Origin: Methylopila capsulata
GTDB lineage: Bacteria; Pseudomonadota; Alphaproteobacteria; Rhizobiales; Methylopilaceae
DNA: 64,000 nt
Assembly: GCF_016907975.1 (NCBI RefSeq)
Contig: NZ_JAFBCY010000003.1
Coordinates: 868,001-932,000, forward strand
Direction: 5' to 3'
The notes under the pieces: model-generated
Seen by the model: only the letters and a program-made list of their open reading frames with translations
The model's database searches: none
Told to the model about the DNA's origin: nothing
Shown: piece by piece, positions 17,541-27,062 of the stretch
Layout: every line of letters starts with the position of its first letter
Position numbering within the stretch: the first letter of the stretch is position 1
Made by a program: the position numbers and the translations under genes

Positions 17541-18185
17541 ATGCCGGTCGAGATCAAGATCTGCGGTCTGTCGGACGAGGCGACGCTGGACGCCGCGCTC
17601 GACGCCGGCGCGAGCCACGTGGGCTTCGTCTCGTTTCCGAAGAGCCCGCGGCATGTGGATATCCCGCGCGCGCGGGCGCTGGCGGACCTCGCCCGCGGCC
17701 GGGCCGCGATCGCCGTGCTGACCGTCGACGCCGACGACGCCGCGCTGGACGCCCTGGTCGAGGCGATTGATCCCGACGTTCTCCAGCTCCACGGCCACGA
17801 GACGCCGGAGCGGACGGCGGCGGTGAAGGCGCGTTTCGACCGCGAGGTCTGGAAGGCGATCCCGGTCGCGACCGCCGACGATCTCGCCGCCATCGCGCTC
17901 TACCAAAGCGTCGTCGACCGCGTGCTGTTCGACGCCAAGCCGCCGAAGGGCGCGGTCCTGCCCGGCGGCAATGGCGTCGCCTTCGACTGGGGCCTCCTTG
18001 CCGCGCTTGACCCCAGCCTGCGCTTCGTGCTTTCCGGAGGGCTTACGCCCGAAAACGTGGCCGAGGCCGTCGCGCGCACCCGCGCGCCCGCGGTCGACGT
18101 CTCCTCGGGCGTGGAAAGCGCCCCCGGCGTCAAGGATCAGGACCGCATCCGGGCGTTCGTCCGCGCCGTACGATCAGACGGCTGA
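17541..18185 (+). CDS. trpF: Phosphoribosylanthranilate isomerase
   Basis: A 214-residue TIM-barrel enzyme of tryptophan synthesis that turns phosphoribosylanthranilate into CdRP. The catalytic cysteine is in VEIKICGLSDE at the start. VGFVSFPKSPRHV, LQLHGHETPE, and FVLSGGLTPENV with AVDVSSGVE at the phosphate-binding end are typical. The ATG at 17541 has GAGGA about nine bases upstream; an in-frame ATG at 17493 would add 16 residues with no family match. It is the first gene of trpF-trpB-trpA-accD-folC. Confidence 0.95.
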   Translation: MPVEIKICGLSDEATLDAALDAGASHVGFVSFPKSPRHVDIPRARALADLARGRAAIAVLTVDADDAALDALVEAIDPDVLQLHGHETPERTAAVKARFDREVWKAIPVATADDLAAIALYQSVVDRVLFDAKPPKGAVLPGGNGVAFDWGLLAALDPSLRFVLSGGLTPENVAEAVARTRAPAVDVSSGVESAPGVKDQDRIRAFVRAVRSDG

Positions 18186-18215
18186 CCGCACCCGCGCCGG
18201 CCGTCGCGAATCTTG

Positions 18216-19448
18216 ATGAAGGCTTCGTCCGTGACCGAGCATGCCCTGCCGAATTCGTTCCGCACCGGCCCCGACGAGCGCGGCCGGTTTGGAATCTATG
18301 GCGGCCGTTTCGTCGCCGAGACGCTGATGCCGCTGATCCTCGAGCTCGAGGCCGAGTACGAGGCGGCGAAGAAGGACCCGGCGTTCCACGCCGAGATGGC
18401 GTCGTACCGGACGCACTACATCGGCCGGCCGAGCCCGCTCTATTTCGCCGAACGCCTGACCGAGCATCTCGGCGGCGCCAAGGTCTACCTGAAGCGCGAG
18501 GAGCTGAACCACACCGGCTCCCACAAGGTGAACAACGTCCTCGGCCAAATCCTGCTCGCCCGCCGCATGGGCAAGAAGCGGGTGATCGCCGAGACCGGCG
18601 CCGGGCAGCACGGCGTCGCCACCGCGACGCTCTGCGCCCGCTTCGGACTCGAGTGCGTGGTGTTCATGGGCGCGGTCGACGTCGCCCGTCAGGCCCCCAA
18701 CGTGTTCCGCATGAAGATGCTGGGCGCGACCGTGGTGCCGGTGCAGTCCGGCGCGAAGACGCTCAAGGACGCCATGAACGAGGCGCTGCGCGACTGGGTC
18801 ACCAACGTCGCCGACACCTTCTATTGCATCGGCACGGTCGCCGGCCCCCATCCCTACCCGGGCATGGTGCGCGACTTCCAGTCGGTCATCGGCGACGAGA
18901 CCAGGGTCCAGATGCAGGAGATGGAGGGCCGCCTGCCCGATAGCCTGATCGCCTGCGTCGGCGGCGGCTCGAACGCGATCGGCCTGTTCCACCCCTTCCT
19001 CGACGACGCCGACGTCGCGATCTACGGCGTCGAGGCTGCGGGCTTCGGCCTGTCGGGCCTCAACGCCGCTTCGATCGCCGGCGGCCGGCCCGGCGTTCTG
19101 CACGGCAACCGCACCTACCTGCTGATGGACAAGGACGGCCAGATCGAGGAAGGCCACTCGATCTCCGCCGGCCTCGACTATCCCGGCATCGGGCCGGAGC
19201 ACGCCTGGCTGAACGACATCGGCCGGGTGAAGTATCTCTCCGCCACCGACGACGAGGCGGTGTCGGCGTTCCAGCTGCTGTCGAAGCTCGAGGGCATCAT
19301 CCCGGCGCTGGAAAGCGCGCACGCCATCGCCAAGGTGGTCGAGCTCGCGCCGACGCTGCCGAAGGACCACCTGATGGTCGTCAACCTCTCCGGCCGCGGC
19401 GACAAGGACGTGCCGCAGGTGGCCGAGCTGCTGGGAACGAGCCTGTGA
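18216..19448 (+). CDS. trpB: Tryptophan synthase beta subunit
   Basis: A 410-residue PLP enzyme that joins indole and serine. The PLP lysine is Lys104 in [24 protein letters not shown] and the phosphate-binding [10 protein letters not shown] are present. [15 protein letters not shown] near the N terminus marks the classical TrpB1 type that works in an alpha2-beta2 complex. I start at the ATG at 18216, preceded directly by an in-frame TTG. Its stop overlaps the trpA start, as expected for subunits of one complex. Confidence 0.97.
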   Translation: MKASSVTEHALPNSFRTGPDERGRFGIYGGRFVAETLMPLILELEAEYEAAKKDPAFHAEMASYRTHYIGRPSPLYFAERLTEHLGGAKVYLKREELNHTGSHKVNNVLGQILLARRMGKKRVIAETGAGQHGVATATLCARFGLECVVFMGAVDVARQAPNVFRMKMLGATVVPVQSGAKTLKDAMNEALRDWVTNVADTFYCIGTVAGPHPYPGMVRDFQSVIGDETRVQMQEMEGRLPDSLIACVGGGSNAIGLFHPFLDDADVAIYGVEAAGFGLSGLNAASIAGGRPGVLHGNRTYLLMDKDGQIEEGHSISAGLDYPGIGPEHAWLNDIGRVKYLSATDDEAVSAFQLLSKLEGIIPALESAHAIAKVVELAPTLPKDHLMVVNLSGRGDKDVPQVAELLGTSL

Positions 19449-20278
19449 CGACCCGCATCGACGCCCGTTTCGCCGCGACCGCAGCCGAGGGCCGCGCGGC
19501 GCTGGTGACCTTCGTCACAGCCGGCGACCCCGACCACGCGACCTCGCTCGCGATCCTCAAGGCGCTGCCGGGCGCGGGCGCGGACGTGATCGAGCTCGGC
19601 GTGCCCTTCACCGACCCGATGGCCGACGGCCCCGCCATCCAGCAGGCGGGCCTGCGCGCGCTGGCGGGCGGCGAGAGCCTGGTGAAGACGCTCGATCTGG
19701 TGCGCGCCTTCCGCGAGGGCGACGGCGCCACGCCGATCGTGCTGATGGGCTACTACAACCCGATCTACGTCTACGGCGTTGAGAGCTTCCTGGCGGACGC
19801 CAAGGCCGCCGGCGTCGACGGCCTGATCGTCGTCGACCTGCCGCCGGAGGAGGACGAGGAGCTCTGCCTCCCCGCGCTGAAGGCCGGCCTCGCCTTCGTC
19901 CGGCTCGCGACCCCTACGACGAACGACGTGCGGCTTCCCGCCGTGCTCCAAAACACCTCGGGTTTCGTCTATTACGTATCCATCGCAGGCGTGACCGGCA
20001 CGGCCACGCCTGATTTCGACGTGGTCGCCGGAGCGGTGCAGCGCATCAAGCGCCACACGGCCCTGCCCGTCGCCGTCGGCTTCGGCGTGAAGACGCCCGA
20101 GCATGCGGCGGCGATCGCGAAAGGCGCGGACGGCGTGGTGGTCGGCTCGGCTCTGGTCGACGCCGTCCGCGGCTCGCTCGACGCCGAGGGCCACGCAACC
20201 GCAAAGACCGTGTCCGCGGTGACGGACCTCGTCGCGGCGCTCGCGGCCGGCGTCCGCTCGGCCCGCGTCGCGGCCTGA
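19445..20278 (+). CDS. trpA: Tryptophan synthase alpha subunit
   Basis: A 277-residue TIM-barrel enzyme that cleaves indole-3-glycerol phosphate and passes indole to TrpB. The catalytic acids are Glu50 in VIELGVPF and Asp61 in [21 protein letters not shown] and [11 protein letters not shown] with [11 protein letters not shown] form the rest of the barrel and phosphate site. The GTG start at 19445 overlaps the trpB stop by four bases, suggesting coupled translation for equal subunit amounts. Confidence 0.97.
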   Translation: MTTRIDARFAATAAEGRAALVTFVTAGDPDHATSLAILKALPGAGADVIELGVPFTDPMADGPAIQQAGLRALAGGESLVKTLDLVRAFREGDGATPIVLMGYYNPIYVYGVESFLADAKAAGVDGLIVVDLPPEEDEELCLPALKAGLAFVRLATPTTNDVRLPAVLQNTSGFVYYVSIAGVTGTATPDFDVVAGAVQRIKRHTALPVAVGFGVKTPEHAAAIAKGADGVVVGSALVDAVRGSLDAEGHATAKTVSAVTDLVAALAAGVRSARVAA

Positions 20279-20305
20279 CGCTAACACGGGAGGCGCAAGG
20301 CCCCG

Positions 20306-21223
20306 ATGAACTGGCTCGTCAACGTCGTACGTCCCAAGATCAACAACCTCTGGCCGCGCAAGGACGCAACGCCGGAGAACCTGTGGATCAAGTGCCCGGA
20401 GACCGGGCAGCTCGTGTTCCACAAGGACGTGGAGGCCAACGACTGGGTGATCCCCGGGTCCGGCTACCACATGCGCATGGGCGCCAAGCAGCGCCTCGCG
20501 GCGACGCTCGACCCCGGCTACGAGGAGATCGCGCTCCCTGAGGTGACGATCGATCCGCTCAAGTTCCGGGACGAGAAGAAGTACGTCGACCGCCTGAAGG
20601 ACGCCCGCACCAAGACCGGCATGACCGACGCGGTGAAGGTCGCGGTCGGAACCATCGACGGTTCGCCCGTCACCGTCGTGGTGCAGGACTTCGAATTCAT
20701 GGGCGGCTCGCTCGGCATGGCCGCCGGCGAGGCGATCGTGCGCGGGCTGGAGACCGCCGCTGAGCGCGGCACCCCCTGCATCCTGTTCGCGGCCTCCGGC
20801 GGGGCGCGCATGCAGGAGGGCATCCTCTCGCTCATGCAGATGCCGCGCACGACCGTCGCGGTGCAGATCCTGCGCGAGGCGAAGAAGCCGTATATCGTCG
20901 TCATGACCAACCCGACCACGGGCGGCGTCACCGCCTCCTACGCGATGCTGGGCGACGTCCACATCGCCGAGCCCGGCGCGCTGATCGGCTTCGCCGGTCC
21001 GCGGGTGATCGAGCAGACCATCCGCGAGAAGCTGCCGGACGGGTTCCAGCGCTCGGAATACCTCAAGGACCACGGCATGGTGGACATGGTCGTCCACCGC
21101 AAGGACCTGCGCGCGACGCTCGCGCGGCTGTGCCGCCTGTTGACCAAGCAGCCGAAGGACGACGGTCGCGCTCTCGCCGCGCCGGAGCCGGAGGAGGCGC
21201 ACGCCGGACCCGTTCCGGCGTGA
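20306..21223 (+). CDS. accD: Acetyl-CoA carboxylase carboxyltransferase beta subunit
   Basis: A 305-residue subunit that, with AccA (not in the window), moves the carboxyl group from biotin to acetyl-CoA, the first step of fatty-acid synthesis. The crotonase-like core is clear: [46 protein letters not shown] and [10 protein letters not shown]. The N-terminal zinc ribbon known from E. coli is degenerate: [20 protein letters not shown] keeps one cysteine of the expected four. Such loss also occurs in other Hyphomicrobiales. The stop overlaps the folC start. Confidence 0.96.
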   Translation: MNWLVNVVRPKINNLWPRKDATPENLWIKCPETGQLVFHKDVEANDWVIPGSGYHMRMGAKQRLAATLDPGYEEIALPEVTIDPLKFRDEKKYVDRLKDARTKTGMTDAVKVAVGTIDGSPVTVVVQDFEFMGGSLGMAAGEAIVRGLETAAERGTPCILFAASGGARMQEGILSLMQMPRTTVAVQILREAKKPYIVVMTNPTTGGVTASYAMLGDVHIAEPGALIGFAGPRVIEQTIREKLPDGFQRSEYLKDHGMVDMVVHRKDLRATLARLCRLLTKQPKDDGRALAAPEPEEAHAGPVPA

Positions 21224-22572
21224 GCCCCGCGCCCGCCCGGCAGCCGACCTCGGTGGAGATCAGCGACGCCATCCTCGCGCGTTTCCTCGCGCTGCACCCG
21301 AAGGAGATCGACCTCTCCCTCGGACGGACCCAGCGTCTGCTGGCCGACCTCGGCCATCCGGAACGGGCGATGCCGCCGGCGATCCAGATCGCCGGCACCA
21401 ACGGCAAGGGGTCGACCACGGCCTTCCTGCGGGCGATGCTGGAAGCCTCCGGCCGCTCCGTCCACGTCTACACCTCGCCCCATCTCGTGCGCTTCCACGA
21501 GCGCATCCGGCTCGGGGCGCCGGGCGGCGGAAGTTATGTGGACGAGGACCGGCTGGTCGCGACCTTCGACGAGGTCGAGCGCGTCAACGCCGGCCGCGAG
21601 ATCACGCTGTTCGAGATCACCACCGTCGCCGCGATGCTGTTGTTCGCGCGCTCCCCGGCGGACGTGCTGCTGCTCGAGGTCGGCCTCGGCGGCCGCTACG
21701 ACGCGACCAACGTGATCGAGACCGCGCTCGCGAGCGTGATCACGCCGGTCAGCCTCGACCACCAGAAGTTCCTCGGCGACGACATCGCCGCCATCGCCCA
21801 TGAGAAGGCCGGCGTGCTGAAGAGCCTGACGCCGGCGATCCTCGCCCGGCAGGAGGAGGCCGCCCTCGTCGCGATCGAACGCGAGGCCGCGCGCGTCGCG
21901 GCGCCGCTGTCGATCTCGGGCCAGGATTGGCAGGCGCGCGAGGAGCGCGGCCGGCTGGTGTTCGAGGACGGCGACGGCCTCCTCGACCTGCCGCTGCCGC
22001 GCCTCGTCGGCCGCCACCAGATCGAGAACGCCGGCGCCGCCATCGCGACGCTGCGCGCCCTGCCCGCGCTCAGGATCGGGGCCGACGCCATCGAAGCCGG
22101 GCTTGGCGCGGTGAACTGGCCGGCGCGCATGCAGCGCCTCGCGACCGGACGTCTGCCTACCCTGCTGCCGGAAGGCTCCGAGCTCTGGCTCGACGGCGGC
22201 CACAACCCGGACGGCGGCCGCGCCGTCGCCTCGACGCTGGCCGAGCTCGACGAGCGGTCTCCGAAGCCGATCGTGATGATCGTCGGCATGCTGAACACCA
22301 AGGATTCGGACGGTTTTCTGGAGGCCTTCGCGGGCCTCGCCGGCCGCGTCTACTGCGTGCCGATCTCGTCCTCGACCGCCGCGCGGTCCGTCGAGGAGGT
22401 GGCGGCGGCGGCCGAACGCGCGGGCCTCGCCGCCGAGGCCTGCGCCACGATCGACGAGGCCCTCGGCAAGGCGGCGCGCGCGGCCGGCTCGGTTCCGCCG
22501 CGCGTGCTGATCACCGGCTCGCTCTATCTCGCGGGCGACGCCCTGGCCGCCAACGGCACCCCGCCGCAGTAG
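21220..22572 (+). CDS. folC: Folylpolyglutamate / dihydrofolate synthase
   Basis: A 450-residue Mur-ligase-fold enzyme that adds glutamate to dihydropteroate and folates. The ATP loop is [14 protein letters not shown], followed by [28 protein letters not shown] and [17 protein letters not shown]. The C-terminal domain has [13 protein letters not shown] and [12 protein letters not shown]. The GTG at 21220 overlaps the accD stop by four bases and is preferred over in-frame starts inside accD. It is the last gene of the trp-acc operon and ends before a strong terminator. Confidence 0.95.
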   Translation: MSPAPARQPTSVEISDAILARFLALHPKEIDLSLGRTQRLLADLGHPERAMPPAIQIAGTNGKGSTTAFLRAMLEASGRSVHVYTSPHLVRFHERIRLGAPGGGSYVDEDRLVATFDEVERVNAGREITLFEITTVAAMLLFARSPADVLLLEVGLGGRYDATNVIETALASVITPVSLDHQKFLGDDIAAIAHEKAGVLKSLTPAILARQEEAALVAIEREAARVAAPLSISGQDWQAREERGRLVFEDGDGLLDLPLPRLVGRHQIENAGAAIATLRALPALRIGADAIEAGLGAVNWPARMQRLATGRLPTLLPEGSELWLDGGHNPDGGRAVASTLAELDERSPKPIVMIVGMLNTKDSDGFLEAFAGLAGRVYCVPISSSTAARSVEEVAAAAERAGLAAEACATIDEALGKAARAAGSVPPRVLITGSLYLAGDALAANGTPPQ

Positions 22573-22605
22573 ACGCCCGCGCGTCGACCTCGGCGTCCCG
22601 AAACC

Positions 22606-22636
22606 AAAAAGCCCCCGGCTCGCGCCGGGGGCTTTT
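22606..22636. terminator. Bidirectional intrinsic terminator between folC and trxA
   Basis: GCCCCCGGC at 22611-22619 pairs perfectly with GCCGGGGGC at 22624-22632 around a four-base loop. A run of five A precedes it and four T follow, so it can stop transcription from folC and from the convergent trxA. Confidence 0.9.
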
Positions 22637-22680
22637 GTCGTTCAGACGCCGTCCCCGGACACTCCGGGATTGGGGGCGAT

Positions 22681-23001
22681 CTAGACCGAGGTCTCGATCC
22701 AGCTCACGAGCTTGGACTTCGGAGCCGCGCCGCGCTGGGTGGCGACATGCTCGCCGCCCTTGAACATCATCAGCATCGGAATGGCACTGATGCCGAAGCG
22801 GGTGGCGATCTCGGGGTTCTCGTCGACGTTGAGCTTCACGATCTTCACCTTGCCCGCCATCTCCTCGGAGATCTCTTCGAGCGCCGGGCCGATCGCGCGG
22901 CAGGGGCCGCACCATTCGGCCCAGAAGTCGACGACGACGGGCTCGGACGACTTCAGCACGTCCTGTTCGAAGGTCGCGTCGGAAACCTTGGCGGTCGCCA
23001 T
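22681..23001 (-). CDS. trxA: Thioredoxin
   Basis: A 106-residue thioredoxin with the active-site disulfide Cys31/Cys34 in [14 protein letters not shown] and the cis-proline loop as AIPMLMMFK. It reduces disulfides in cytoplasmic proteins. In many relatives trxA sits between addA and folC; here folC is the convergent neighbour but addA is missing and ahcY lies upstream instead. The start at 23001 is the only reasonable one. Confidence 0.96.
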   Translation of the reverse strand: MATAKVSDATFEQDVLKSSEPVVVDFWAEWCGPCRAIGPALEEISEEMAGKVKIVKLNVDENPEIATRFGISAIPMLMMFKGGEHVATQRGAAPKSKLVSWIETSV

Positions 23002-23187
23002 GGGGCAAATCCTTATCGTTGGAGCGCGGACAAGGGGGCCGTGGGCGACCCGCCAGCGCTCTCGTGCGTTGGCGCGAAGGTAGGAACCGCGCGCAGGAGC
23101 GTCAAGCGAGCGCGGCCCTGCGCCGCGCCAGACGAGGGGCGGGGGCGGCGCGCCCCGTCTCGTGTGGAGAGGGGCGCGCCGGACCGC

Positions 23188-24594
<1,407 letters not shown>

Positions 24595-24686
24595 GGGGCT
24601 CGTCCTTTCGCGGAGGGTCCTGTGACCGCGGGCGAGCCCGACGATCGATCTGGGCCGCTGCCTAGCACGGCAGGCTCCGCCAATCA

Positions 24687-24715
24687 ATAAAGACATAAAG
24701 AAGTCTTTATATCAA
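24687..24715 (-). promoter_or_regulatory. Promoter and SahR-like operator candidate for ahcY
   Basis: ATAAAGA at 24695-24701 and TCTTTAT at 24704-24710 form a perfect inverted repeat with two bases between, extending imperfectly to 24693-24712. A second ATAAAGA starts at 24688. On the minus strand TTGATA (24715-24710) can serve as a -35 box with a TTTATT-type -10 box about 18 bases on, so the palindrome would lie between the two. The pattern resembles ArsR-type SahR sites reported in front of methionine-cycle genes in Proteobacteria. The regulator gene is not in the window. Confidence 0.55.
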
Positions 24716-24753
24716 AGCTGCGACAGCCTCCCTGGCGAGCCGCTCGAACGCAA

Positions 24754-24777
24754 AAGGGCGGCCCGAAGGCCGCCCTT
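24754..24777 (-). terminator. Intrinsic terminator of the outer-membrane protein gene
   Basis: AAGGGCGGCC at 24754-24763 pairs with GGCCGCCCTT at 24768-24777. Read on the minus strand the loop is TTCG, an especially stable tetraloop, and four T follow the stem. It lies 25 bases after the stop of the outer-membrane gene and upstream of the ahcY promoter. Confidence 0.88.
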
Positions 24778-24801
24778 CCATCCCGACGCCCGTAGGGTCG
24801 A

Positions 24802-25605
24802 TCAGAACTTGTAGTTCACGCCCAGGCGAGCGATGTGGCCGTCGTTCTCGAACTTGGAGCGGTAGCCCGACTGGCCGACCGGCGCGAGCGCGGTGCGGTT
24901 CACGTTCAGCTTGGTGTCGCCCAGGTCGTAGTAGAGGTACTCGCCCTTCACGGTGATGTTGTCGGTCACGGCGTACTCGACGCCGCCACCGACCGCGTAG
25001 CCGACCTCGACGCCGCTCTCGCGGTCGGAGAAGCCGAGCGTGCCGCCGCCGGTGGAGTTGTTAAGGAAGCGAGCCGAGGTCTTGACCTTGCCGTAGGCGA
25101 GGCCGCCGGTGCCGTAGACCAGAACGCGGTCGAAGGCGTAGCCGAGGCGGCCGCGCACGGTGCCCAGGAACTCGAGCTCCTGCTTGAAGCTGGAGCGAAT
25201 GATGCCCGGGCCGCGATCGAAGGGGATGGCGTAGCGACGGGTGTCGTCGATGTCGGTGTAGGAGATGTCAGCCTCGACGCCGAAGACGATGGGGGAGTTG
25301 TCGAGCTGGAAGTTGTAGCCAGCCTGCGCGCCGACCATCCAGCCGTCCCCGTCGATGCCGATGCTCGGCGGGCGCAACCGCCGATCGACGTTGCTCCGCG
25401 TCATGTCGTCCTTGCCGCGGGTCTTGATGTCGTGGTCGCCCCAGACGTAGCCAGCGTGCGCGCCGACGTAGAAGCCGGTCCAGGTGAAGCCCGACACCGC
25501 GATGGCGGCCGGCGCTTCGTAGGCGGGGAGATCGGCGGCGGACGCGAGGGAGACGCCGGCGAGCAGGGCGGCGGCCGATACGGCCGTGCGCAGAAGCGAG
25601 GTCAT
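24802..25605 (-). CDS. Omp25/Omp31-type outer-membrane beta-barrel protein
   Basis: A 267-residue secreted protein with a signal peptide of about 24 residues ending ASA, then ADLPAYEAP, a beginning seen in many Hyphomicrobiales surface proteins. The mature part has the eight-strand barrel pattern with FTWTGFYVGAHAGYVWGD, GWMVGAQAGYNFQ, FLGTVRGRLGYAFDRVLVYGTGGLAYG and KGEYLYYDLGDTK, and ends in LGVNYKF with the terminal aromatic residue used for barrel insertion. The upstream start at 25668 would put 21 residues before the signal peptide, so the ATG at 25605 is used. Its precise role is unknown. Confidence 0.88.
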   Translation of the reverse strand: MTSLLRTAVSAAALLAGVSLASAADLPAYEAPAAIAVSGFTWTGFYVGAHAGYVWGDHDIKTRGKDDMTRSNVDRRLRPPSIGIDGDGWMVGAQAGYNFQLDNSPIVFGVEADISYTDIDDTRRYAIPFDRGPGIIRSSFKQELEFLGTVRGRLGYAFDRVLVYGTGGLAYGKVKTSARFLNNSTGGGTLGFSDRESGVEVGYAVGGGVEYAVTDNITVKGEYLYYDLGDTKLNVNRTALAPVGQSGYRSKFENDGHIARLGVNYKF

Positions 25606-25783
25606 GGGATGCCTTGGGGTATGCGGGGACACGAATGACGCAACAATGAGTTGCATCGCCGAGTGCATGAATTGACGAGAGTGTGATCGGGCGGCAATTC
25701 GCGCATGAGTGGCGCCGACGCCTCACTTCGACCTGGCCGAGGCTCGCCTCGGGCGTCGGCGACCGGCCCACTGGCGCAAGCGT

Positions 25784-25806
25784 GATCGCGGATCACGCCC
25801 GCGATC
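25784..25806. repeat. Perfect 8-bp inverted repeat upstream of the Tim44-domain gene
   Basis: GATCGCGG at 25784-25791 pairs with CCGCGATC at 25799-25806 around seven bases. It lies in the 262-base divergent region between the outer-membrane gene and the Tim44-domain gene, about 62 bases before the latter. Function unknown. Confidence 0.35.
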
Positions 25807-25867
25807 GATGACATTTGCCCCGCGGCCCACCATGTTTCCGGCGGTTCAACATAGGAATAGGCGCCGC

Positions 25868-26893
25868 ATGCCCCGCACGACCCCCGCTTTCCGCCGCACC
25901 TTGGCCGCGGCCCTCGCCGCGCTGATCGTCGGCGTGACGCTCGCGCCGCTCGACGCGGACGCGCGCGCCGGTCGCAGCGGCAGTTTCGGCAGCCGCGGCA
26001 GCAAGACCTTCTCCGCGCCGCCTCCGACGGCGACCTCGCCGGGCGCGGCGCCGATGCAGCGCTCCATCACGCAGCCGGGCCAGCAGACGCCGGGCGCCGG
26101 CGCGGCCGCAGGCCAGCAGCGTCGCGGCATGTTCGGCGGCGGCCTCGGTGGCGCGATCATGGGCGGCCTGCTCGGCGCCGGCCTGTTCGGCCTCCTGTCC
26201 GGCTCGGGCCTGTTCGGCGGACTCGGAGGCTTCGCCTCGATCCTCGGCCTGCTGCTGCAGGTCGCCCTGATCGGCGGCGCGATCTATTTCGCTCTGAAGT
26301 GGTTCCGCCGCCGCAACGAGAGCGCGCCGGCCTACCGCGCCGCGACCGCGGGCGGTCCTGACGTGGGCGCCGGCTATCGTCCCGAGGCTCCGAACGCCGC
26401 GGCCCGCACGGGTCTTGGCGGCGGTCTCGGCTCGGGTCTTGGATCCGGTTTCGGTTCGGGCTTCGGCGGCGGAGCCGCCGCGGCCCCCGTCGAGCTTCAG
26501 AAGGACGATTTCGACGTCTTCGAGCGGCTGCTCGGCGAGGTGCAGGAGGCCTGGTCCCGCGAAGACCTCTCCCGCCTGCGCGGCCTCGCGACGCCCGAGA
26601 TGGTCGAGATCTTCGGCGAGGACCTCGCCGACGACGCCAGCCGCGGCGTCGTGAACAAGGCCTCCGCCATCAAGCTGCTCCAGGGCGACCTCGCCGAAGC
26701 CTGGCGCGAGGGCGACCGCGAGTACGCGACCGTCGCGATGCGCTACGAGTTGGTCGACGTCACGGAGGATCGCGCCACCGGCCGGGTGGTCGACGGCGAC
26801 CCGACGACGCCGATCGAGGCGACGGAGGTCTGGACCTTCGTGCGCGCCCGCGGCGGCCGCTGGCTGCTCTCGGGCATCCAGCAGGCGCAGTAA
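25868..26893 (+). CDS. Tim44-domain membrane protein
   Basis: A 341-residue protein. An N-terminal signal-like helix (about 10-28) is followed by a serine- and proline-rich stretch, two glycine-rich hydrophobic segments (about 90-115 and 120-142) and a Gly/Ser low-complexity linker near residues 180-205. The C-terminal Tim44-like domain starts with DDFDVFERLLGEVQEAWSRED and ends with EVWTFVRARGGRWLLSGIQQ. In mitochondria this domain belongs to the Tim44 import subunit; bacterial relatives are membrane proteins of unclear role. The ATG at 25868 precedes the signal-like helix; upstream codons are not family-like. Confidence 0.82.
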   Translation: MPRTTPAFRRTLAAALAALIVGVTLAPLDADARAGRSGSFGSRGSKTFSAPPPTATSPGAAPMQRSITQPGQQTPGAGAAAGQQRRGMFGGGLGGAIMGGLLGAGLFGLLSGSGLFGGLGGFASILGLLLQVALIGGAIYFALKWFRRRNESAPAYRAATAGGPDVGAGYRPEAPNAAARTGLGGGLGSGLGSGFGSGFGGGAAAAPVELQKDDFDVFERLLGEVQEAWSREDLSRLRGLATPEMVEIFGEDLADDASRGVVNKASAIKLLQGDLAEAWREGDREYATVAMRYELVDVTEDRATGRVVDGDPTTPIEATEVWTFVRARGGRWLLSGIQQAQ

Positions 26894-27062
26894 CCGCCTC
26901 GGCATCAGCCGCCTTTCCGCTAGCGTTCTTCGAGGCGTCGCTCCGCAACCGGAGCGGCGCCTCGATCGCATCCGCTCGGCGGCGCGAACCTTGCCGCATG
27001 GCGCATTAACGTCTTCGCGCCTATGGTCCGCGGCTCATGACCTCCCAAAGCCTCGAGTCCTG

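Noticed and set aside
24595-24720. SAH or SAM riboswitch before ahcY
   Set aside because: No pairing pattern of a known riboswitch is visible; the strong signal is a DNA palindrome at the promoter.
26400-26480. Repeat array in the Tim44-domain gene
   Set aside because: The repeats encode the Gly/Ser linker in frame and have no spacers, so they are not a CRISPR or mobile element.
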